A stretch of 64,000 nt of DNA, taken from NCBI RefSeq assembly GCF_000236925.1, contig NC_016941.1:2616566-2680565 (forward strand), read 5' to 3'. Each line of letters opens with the position of its first letter. Positions within the stretch are counted from its first letter, which is position 1. Shown here piece after piece: positions 37,580 to 43,455 of this stretch. The notes below the pieces were generated by a model. It saw only the letters and a program-made list of their open reading frames with translations. It was not told the DNA's origin and ran no database searches. The translations under genes and the position numbers were made by a program. Source of the DNA: Staphylococcus argenteus (GTDB lineage Bacteria > Bacillota > Bacilli > Staphylococcales > Staphylococcaceae).

Positions 37580-38290
37580 ATGACCCAACCTAAAATTATT
37601 GTGCATATGACCCAATCTATCAATGGTAACATTACTGGCCCATATCATGAAGCTGCTGGCAATGGCTTATTAAAAGCTTACGAGTCAACAAATCAGCAAT
37701 TTGAGTCAAACGCTTTGATATTAGGTCGTAAAACGATTGAAGAAGCATTTGCCAATAATGAAATGCCAACATTACCTGCAAATCCAGAAAAATATTCACG
37801 TAAAGAAGATTTTGTGGCTGATACAGAGTTAACACATTTTGTTATCTCGATTGATCCTTCTGGGAAGGCAGCATGGACACAGAACTATATTCAATATAAT
37901 GACCGACCTGAAATGCATGTGATTGAAGTGATATCAGAACAAGTTTCAGATGCATATTTAGAACATTTAAGAAATTTAGGTATTTCATATGTCTTTGGTG
38001 GCGAAAATTCTGAATTAGATTTGAAGTTAGTTGTATCTAAATTGAACAGCTTATTTAATCTTGAAACGATGACATTGTCAGGTGGTGGTGGTATTAACTG
38101 GTCATTCTTTCAACAAGACCTTGTTGATGAAGTGAGTGTTGTTATAGCACCAGTTGTCGATGATCACTATAATAGACCCAATATGTTTGATAATAATAAC
38201 CCTAATCGTTCTCATGTTCCTGAAGCTTTTACAATTAAACAGCTTGAGCAGTTAGAGGACGATGTCATCTGGATTCATTACACTAGATAA
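37580..38290 (+). CDS. RibD C-terminal / dihydrofolate-reductase-like protein
   Basis: A 236-residue protein with the RibD_C fold: KIIVHMTQSINGNITGP at the start, the NALILGRKTIEEAF strand, and TMTLSGGGGINWSFFQQDLVDE, the NADPH-binding and product loop. It ends VIWIHYTR. Such proteins reduce varied small substrates with NADPH; it is not a riboflavin enzyme here by context. The ATG at 37580 has GAGGAG 9 nt upstream, while a TTG at 37574 is too close. It is the third gene of the operon, 70 bp after the second. Confidence 0.8.
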   Translation: MTQPKIIVHMTQSINGNITGPYHEAAGNGLLKAYESTNQQFESNALILGRKTIEEAFANNEMPTLPANPEKYSRKEDFVADTELTHFVISIDPSGKAAWTQNYIQYNDRPEMHVIEVISEQVSDAYLEHLRNLGISYVFGGENSELDLKLVVSKLNSLFNLETMTLSGGGGINWSFFQQDLVDEVSVVIAPVVDDHYNRPNMFDNNNPNRSHVPEAFTIKQLEQLEDDVIWIHYTR

Positions 38291-38301
38291 AGGAGTTTTT
38301 A

Positions 38302-39057
38302 ATGATGGCATACACATTAATTACAGGAGCAAGTTCAGGTATTGGTTATGCGGCAGCATTGAAATTTGCTGAGAAACAGCATGACTTAATATTAGTAGCG
38401 CGTAATGAAGATAAATTAAATGATTTGAAAGAAAAAATTAAAGCGCAATATAACGTTGATGTTGTAGTAAAACCATTTGATTTGTCACAAGTTGATATGA
38501 TTGAAGCATTTTACCAAACGATTCGTGAAAAATATGACTTATCGACATTAGTCAATAATGCTGGCTTTGGTGACTATGGACCAGTCTCCGAACTGGAACT
38601 ACCAAAAACACAACAAATGTTACACCTTAATGTTGAAGCATTAACTATTTTATCAATGTTATTTGTTAAAGATTATGAATATACAGAAGGTACGCAAATT
38701 ATCAATGTTTCTTCCGTAGGGGGCTATCTAATTGTCCCAGAAAACACAACTTATGTTGCTACAAAATTCTATGTAAGTGCCTTTACAGAAGGATTAGCAC
38801 ATCAATTAAAACAACGTGATGCTAAACTTCAAGCTAAGATTTTGGCACCAGCTAATACAGAATCTAAATTTGCTCAAGTAGCGTTAGATGCTAATGATTT
38901 TGACATGAGTCAGATTGAGAAATATCATACTGCAGATGAAATGGCAGAATTTATGACGCAATTATATGATAGTAGCAAGGTATTAGGAATCGTTAACTTT
39001 GATACATTTGAATTTGAATTACGCGATCCTCACTATCCATCTCAAAGTCTAGGATAA
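38302..39057 (+). CDS. Classical short-chain dehydrogenase/reductase
   Basis: A 251-residue SDR. TLITGASSGIGYAAAL is the TGxxxGIG cofactor motif, LVNNAGFGDYG the NNAG motif, INVSSVGG carries the Ser, and TTYVATKFYVSAF holds the YxxxK pair. The K/R pattern (VARNEDKL) suggests NADP preference. It starts 11 bp after the RibD-like gene with SD AAGGAG. The likely substrate is a carbonyl compound; no specific family (for example DltE-like) can be fixed. Confidence 0.88.
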   Translation: MMAYTLITGASSGIGYAAALKFAEKQHDLILVARNEDKLNDLKEKIKAQYNVDVVVKPFDLSQVDMIEAFYQTIREKYDLSTLVNNAGFGDYGPVSELELPKTQQMLHLNVEALTILSMLFVKDYEYTEGTQIINVSSVGGYLIVPENTTYVATKFYVSAFTEGLAHQLKQRDAKLQAKILAPANTESKFAQVALDANDFDMSQIEKYHTADEMAEFMTQLYDSSKVLGIVNFDTFEFELRDPHYPSQSLG

Positions 39058-39077
39058 TTACAAAGGAGAGAATAATA

Positions 39078-40004
39078 ATGACAGTTAAAACAGAAAAAGT
39101 AACATTTACGTCTAATAATACAACAGTCGTAGGTATACTAAGAATACCAGAAAGTAATCAATCAAATTTACCTGCAATTGTATCTGTGCATCCAGTCAGT
39201 GGTTCAAAAGAACAAACTGCGGGCCTATACGCGGAAAAATTAGCGAATGAAGGCTTTGTAACATTAGCTTATGATGCTTCTCACCAAGGTGAAAGTGTGT
39301 CTGCGCCAGAATATGTAGAAAATCCTTACTATAGAGTAGAGGATGTACGTGCAGCTGTGGATTATCTAACAACATTAGATATTGTCGATAATGAGCGCAT
39401 TGGTGCACTTGGTATCTGTGAAGGTGGTGGCTATGCCACAAGTGCGACGTTATCTGATCGTCGTATTAAAGCCTTAGGTACAGTAGTCGGCGTTAACTTT
39501 GGTAGATTTAGTAGAGAAAGTGATGTCACACCTGATGCAGCCATTCGAGACTTAGAAAAAATTGCAGAATTACGAACAGCTGAAGCAAATGGTTCAGAAC
39601 CATATGTAACGCAATATATTCCGAATTCTCCAGAAGAATTAGCACAAACAGGTATTGATGAAATTGATGTCAAAGAAGCTGTAGACTATTACCGTACGCC
39701 AAGAGGCCAAAGTGAAAACTCACCAAATAAATGGCGTTACTCAGGTTCAGCAGCATTATATACATTTGATGCATTCTTTCCTGCAGAAAAATTATTAACA
39801 CAACCAGTTCAAATTATTGCTGGTGATGTGCCTGGTGCATTTGGCTCTTATCGTGATGCTTATGATTTATATAATCGTGCACGTTCCACAGAAAAAGACC
39901 TGCATATCGTTAAAGGCGCGACACATTATGATTTATATGACCAACCGGAACAAGTTAATGAAGCGTTAAGTAAATTAGTACCATTTTATAATCAATATTT
40001 GTAA
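39078..40004 (+). CDS. Alpha/beta hydrolase with Cys nucleophile, copy 2
   Basis: A 308-residue paralogue of the first operon gene. The central segments align closely: KEQTAGLYAEKLANEGFVT, AYDASHQGES, VEDVRAAVDYLTTLD and the elbow GICEGGGYATS with Cys114. The His is in KGATHYDLYD. Glu follows Cys where copy 1 has Ala, and the middle lid region (about 145-215) differs most, so substrates may differ. SD AAGGAG precedes the ATG. Last gene of the operon; a strong terminator follows within 20 bp. Confidence 0.83.
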   Translation: MTVKTEKVTFTSNNTTVVGILRIPESNQSNLPAIVSVHPVSGSKEQTAGLYAEKLANEGFVTLAYDASHQGESVSAPEYVENPYYRVEDVRAAVDYLTTLDIVDNERIGALGICEGGGYATSATLSDRRIKALGTVVGVNFGRFSRESDVTPDAAIRDLEKIAELRTAEANGSEPYVTQYIPNSPEELAQTGIDEIDVKEAVDYYRTPRGQSENSPNKWRYSGSAALYTFDAFFPAEKLLTQPVQIIAGDVPGAFGSYRDAYDLYNRARSTEKDLHIVKGATHYDLYDQPEQVNEALSKLVPFYNQYL

Positions 40005-40019
40005 AAATAAATTATATAC

Positions 40020-40050
40020 GAACTCCCACCGCTAGCCCCGGTGGGAGTTC
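40020..40050 (+). terminator. Terminator of the five-gene operon
   Basis: Perfect 12-bp stem GAACTCCCACCG / CGGTGGGAGTTC with a 7-nt loop, then TCATTT. It is unusually GC-rich compared with the neighbouring terminators. Confidence 0.88.
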
Positions 40051-40085
40051 TCATTTATCTAATAAATCCATTCTCATATAGTAAG

Positions 40086-40102
40086 TAAAGTGTTCTGTAG
40101 CT
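40086..40102 (+). repeat. 17-bp direct repeat, right copy
   Basis: TAAAGTGTTCTGTAGCT, identical to 34491-34507. Its first 7 nt overlap the right terminal inverted repeat. Confidence 0.85.
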
Positions 40103-40107
40103 CTCTA

Positions 40108-40124
40108 TTTACAAATTTTTTACT
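40108..40124 (+). promoter_or_regulatory. Pho-box-like direct repeat upstream of phoB
   Basis: TTTACA (40108-40113) and TTTACT (40119-40124) are spaced 11 bp start to start, the pattern of PhoP binding sites (TT-A/C/T-ACA repeats) in Bacillus relatives. It lies about 70-87 bp before phoB. Confidence 0.55.
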
Positions 40125-40194
40125 TAAAAAACATAAGTACTCAAAATTCCTCTTTTAAACTGATGATATAGACTTATACTCAGGAGGATGTTTT

Positions 40195-41619
40195 ATGTTA
40201 TCTATTAATAAATTCGCAAAATTTGCAATTGCTAACCTTATGATTGTTTCAACCGTTTTTAGTACTATCACACCTGCAATTGCACAATCCGAAAAAGAAT
40301 CAAAAGATGATAGTTTTGCAGTTGGTAATACAAAAAATCCTAAAAATGTAATCTTTTTAGTTGGAGATGGTATGGGACCGTCATTTAACACTGCTTATCG
40401 ATATTATAAAAACGATCCACATGCAAAAGAGATGAATACTACTGCCTTTGATGCATATTTAAAAGGTACAAATCGTACATATTCAAATGACCCTAAACAA
40501 AATATTACGGATTCTGCAGCCGGTGCAACTGCTTTTAGTTCCGGACATAAAACATATAATGGCGCTATTGGTGTTGACAGTAACAAACAAAAAGTTGAGA
40601 CAGTACTTGAACGTGCGAAAGAAAAAGGTAAATCAACTGGACTAGTCTCAACTGCTGAAATTACGGATGCAACACCAGCTGCGTATGCTGCACATGTTAC
40701 TTCTAGAGATGATAAAAATGAAATTGCCCAACAATTTTATAAAGATAAAATCAATGGAAAGCATAAAGTTGATGTGTTATTAGGTGGCGGTGCTAAATAC
40801 TTTGGTAAATCTAATGGCAACTTAGATAAAAAATTTAAAAAAGATGGCTACGACCTTGTCAGAAACAGCAAGGAATTATCGAAATCTAAAAGTAAAAAAG
40901 TTCTTGGATTATTTGCCGATAAAAATATGCCACTTGCAATAGATGCGTCTAAAAAAGAGCCTTCACTAGCTGATATGCAACAAAGTGCACTTAGTAAATT
41001 AGAACATAATAAAAAAGGATTCTTTTTAATGGTCGAAGGTGCTTCTATAGATAAATCAGCACATGTCAACGATATTACCGGCGTTATGTCTGAAATGGAA
41101 GGTTTTGAAAAAACTTTTGATGATGCCATCCAATATGCTAAAAAACATAAAGATACACTTGTCGTTGCTACAGCAGATCATTCAACTGGCGGCTTAACAA
41201 TAGGTAAAGACAAAGGTTATGAATGGAATCCTCAAGCAATTAAGTCAATGAAACACTCAGGTTCATATATGACCGAACAAATGGTTAAAGGTGAAGACCC
41301 TGAGAAAGTAATAAACGATGGTTATGGATCTACTCTTTCAAATGATGACATGAAGCAAATAAAAAAAGAGAATAAAAAACTACAAAAATTGCTTAAAAAA
41401 GGAAAAGATGAAAAATCTGAAGAAGTTGAAAAACAAACAAAAACACTACAACACGCCATTCAGAAAGAAATCAATGACAAGTCTTACACAGGATGGACTT
41501 CCGATGGGCATACTGGTGAAGATGTAAATACTTATGCTTATGGACCTAAGTCAGATGCTTTTAGTGGTAATATCGAAAATACAGAAAGCGCTAAAATAAT
41601 ATTTGATACCTTCAAATAA
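40195..41619 (+). CDS. phoB: Alkaline phosphatase, secreted
   Basis: A 474-residue alkaline phosphatase that releases phosphate from organic esters outside the membrane. There is a signal peptide to about residue 30 (hydrophobic core, then TPAIAQS). The metal site NVIFLVGDGMGPS, the catalytic Ser in TDSAAGATAFSSG, VEGASIDKSAH and ATADHSTGGLT are all present. A Lys/Glu-rich insertion lies at about residues 385-425. SD AGGAGG precedes the ATG. Probable induction by PhoPR at low phosphate is inferred from the upstream repeat. Confidence 0.94.
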   Translation: MLSINKFAKFAIANLMIVSTVFSTITPAIAQSEKESKDDSFAVGNTKNPKNVIFLVGDGMGPSFNTAYRYYKNDPHAKEMNTTAFDAYLKGTNRTYSNDPKQNITDSAAGATAFSSGHKTYNGAIGVDSNKQKVETVLERAKEKGKSTGLVSTAEITDATPAAYAAHVTSRDDKNEIAQQFYKDKINGKHKVDVLLGGGAKYFGKSNGNLDKKFKKDGYDLVRNSKELSKSKSKKVLGLFADKNMPLAIDASKKEPSLADMQQSALSKLEHNKKGFFLMVEGASIDKSAHVNDITGVMSEMEGFEKTFDDAIQYAKKHKDTLVVATADHSTGGLTIGKDKGYEWNPQAIKSMKHSGSYMTEQMVKGEDPEKVINDGYGSTLSNDDMKQIKKENKKLQKLLKKGKDEKSEEVEKQTKTLQHAIQKEINDKSYTGWTSDGHTGEDVNTYAYGPKSDAFSGNIENTESAKIIFDTFK

Positions 41620-41624
41620 AGAGT

Positions 41625-41667
41625 AAAAAATTCCCGATCAGAACTATATAGTGATCGGGAATTTTTT
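41625..41667. terminator. Bidirectional terminator after phoB
   Basis: AAAAAATTCCCGATCA and TGATCGGGAATTTTTT form a perfect 16-bp stem with an 11-nt loop. Confidence 0.93.
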
Positions 41668-41677
41668 ATGGTTAATT

Positions 41678-41779
41678 TTAGTACTCAATGTTAGGTGCTT
41701 GGTTAACACGTTCTTGGTATTTTTTAAATGCATAGTATAAACCGCCAACTAATGTTAAGATAACTGCTAATTTTTTCAT
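41678..41779 (-). CDS. 33-residue single-helix membrane peptide
   Basis: Minus-strand ATG at 41777-41779 with SD AAAGGAG about 8 nt upstream, reading [20 protein letters not shown] then [13 protein letters not shown] and stop. Residues 4-18 are a short hydrophobic helix flanked by Lys pairs, followed by a polar tail. The frame ends right beside the phoB terminator, which can serve it too. The strong SD and clean topology argue for a real gene. I remember a short hypothetical of this kind at this locus but cannot give a function. Confidence 0.7.
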   Translation of the reverse strand: MKKLAVILTLVGGLYYAFKKYQERVNQAPNIEY

Positions 41780-41901
41780 CATTCAAACTCCTTTCTGAGA
41801 TGTGTTAAAACTGAGTTCAATTAAATTATATGCTTTTATTATACACTTTTTGACATATTTTTTAAATTTAAGAATGCGAAGATTTTCAACATTTTCTGAT
41901 G

Positions 41902-42357
41902 CTAGCTGTCTTTTTCATCTTTTAAATGCTTAATAAAATCAAAGCCTGGTCTTCCTTTAGCCAATGCTTCCATCACATCATACCAATCCGAACCGACTTG
42001 TTGATATATATTTTGCAATAATTCATCTTGCGCCTTGTTTAATTCAGCAATAAGTTGATTGCCTTTACTTGTCGAATATAATTTTTTGACACGTCGATCT
42101 GTCTCTAAAACTTTTTCAACAATAAGACCTTGCTCTTTTAATTTTTGAAGTGTTGCATGTGATCCTTGTTTAGAAATCTCTAATATTTCTAGTAATGATT
42201 TAATAGTAATACCAGGTAATTTATTTATAAAAAACAAAAAACGATGATGCTGACGGCTCATACCATATTTCTCTATGATTTCATCAGCGGTAGTGATAAA
42301 AGTCTTATACGCAAAATAAAACAACATATGCTCATAATCGTTTTTATTGGTCGACAT
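41902..42357 (-). CDS. MarR-family transcriptional regulator
   Basis: A 151-residue winged-helix regulator. The recognition region is TIKSLLEILEISKQGSHATL, and the wing LIVEKVLETDRRVKKLYST has the DxR motif of MarR proteins. SD AAAGGAG is 8 nt before the ATG at 42357; the frame extends to 42420 without an SD. It precedes no obvious operon partner; the esterase is upstream on the same strand (222 bp). Ligand and targets unknown. Confidence 0.85.
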   Translation of the reverse strand: MSTNKNDYEHMLFYFAYKTFITTADEIIEKYGMSRQHHRFLFFINKLPGITIKSLLEILEISKQGSHATLQKLKEQGLIVEKVLETDRRVKKLYSTSKGNQLIAELNKAQDELLQNIYQQVGSDWYDVMEALAKGRPGFDFIKHLKDEKDS

Positions 42358-42578
42358 GATGATTACTCCTTTCAAAGCGTTAACCTCATTATAATAAAAT
42401 TTATAATGTAAGTCATACAAATGACGATAAATTCTAAATGTGAGATTTAAGTTTCACGAGAAACATCTTAATACATTTGTTTTTTGTACTACAATTGCTT
42501 CCATAACAATAAGATAACTTCATCATAAATCATTTTTAATTATACTTTGATAGAATCAGCATATTTTCTAGGAAATAT

Positions 42579-43340
42579 TTATGTATTAACTAACCATTTT
42601 ATAGCAAACTGAATAGCTTGATCCCAATATGCATAATCATGTTCTCCAGGACCATCTTCAAATTGATATGGTACATTTTTAGCTGATAAATAATTGATAA
42701 AGTCCAAATTATCTTTATAAAGAAAATCGTCTTTACCACACATAATGAGCAATTCAGGGATTGGCTTTTCTTCAGCAATTGCTTGATCTAATAAGTAATA
42801 AGGGTCGTGTTCGGTCCCTTTTACACTAGTAAGCTCTCCTATAATTGCTTCTTTTGAAAAATCATTCCATTCTAAATCCATTAAATGTTGTGCTTCAAAT
42901 ACAGCAGATAATGGAACAGCTTTGGAGAATTTATCCCCTTGTGTTAATGCAAATTTAATCGTGCCATATCCTCCCATTGAATGTCCTGCTATGAAATTAT
43001 CTTCACGCTTTTTTGAAAGCGGGAAAATTTGATGCACATAATCATATATTTCTAAAATATAATCATAGTAACTATGACCATATGCCATATTTGCGTATGC
43101 ACTATGGTCGACATTTGGCATAATGACTGCTAATTTATGTTCGTTCGCATATCTTTCTATACTTGTATATCTCATGTATGTTGTTTCATCACTTGATAAT
43201 CCATGTAATAACATTAACGTTTTTAATGGTTGTGCTGTTACATCGTTTTTGAAGAAACTTTGATCCTCCGGTAAAATGACTGTTAAATTTTGATGCATAC
43301 CTATTGTCGGTGAATGATAGTTTAATGAAATATAAGCCAT
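42579..43340 (-). CDS. Esterase of the EstA/S-formylglutathione hydrolase type
   Basis: A 253-residue alpha/beta hydrolase of the esterase D group. The nucleophile Ser is in FIAGHSMGGYGTIKFAL, LLHGLSSDETTY is the oxyanion loop, GKDDFLYKDN carries the Asp, and EDGPGEHDYAYWD the His. It is related to lactococcal tributyrin esterase and FrmB. No signal peptide. SD AAGGGG precedes ATG 43340. S. aureus has a similar gene next to clfB as I recall. It likely acts on short-chain acyl esters. Confidence 0.85.
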   Translation of the reverse strand: MAYISLNYHSPTIGMHQNLTVILPEDQSFFKNDVTAQPLKTLMLLHGLSSDETTYMRYTSIERYANEHKLAVIMPNVDHSAYANMAYGHSYYDYILEIYDYVHQIFPLSKKREDNFIAGHSMGGYGTIKFALTQGDKFSKAVPLSAVFEAQHLMDLEWNDFSKEAIIGELTSVKGTEHDPYYLLDQAIAEEKPIPELLIMCGKDDFLYKDNLDFINYLSAKNVPYQFEDGPGEHDYAYWDQAIQFAIKWLVNT

Positions 43341-43415
43341 ATATCATTACCCCTTTCTAATTCTACTTTATCAATATTTTACGCTTAAATTATTCACTTT
43401 AAAATATTTCCATAC

Positions 43416-43444
43416 AAAAAACCAGGCACACACTGTGCCCGGCT
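43416..43444 (-). terminator. Terminator of clfB
   Basis: CCGGGCACA and TGTGCCTGG pair around a 3-nt loop on the minus strand, then TTTTTT. Confidence 0.9.
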
Positions 43445-43455
43445 TGAAATATTGG

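Larger units (their letters stand above)
34508..40092. mobile_element. Inserted element bounded by 45-nt terminal inverted repeats
   Basis: Left end (plus strand): TGT, then CACTTTACT-n3-TATATGAGAATG at 34511-34534, with a matching ATAAATGAGAA block in register to 34555. The right end at 40048-40092 is the inverted counterpart: CATTCTCATATA-n3-AGTAAAGTG at 40069-40092 and TTCTCATTTAT inside it. By eye about 35 of 45 positions agree. A 17-bp direct repeat lies outside (overlapping the right end by 7 nt). The TGT left end and the TniB fragment inside fit a Tn552/Tn5053-type origin; the right end lacks the expected terminal ACA. No intact transposase is present, so it looks immobile by itself. 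Confidence 0.7.
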
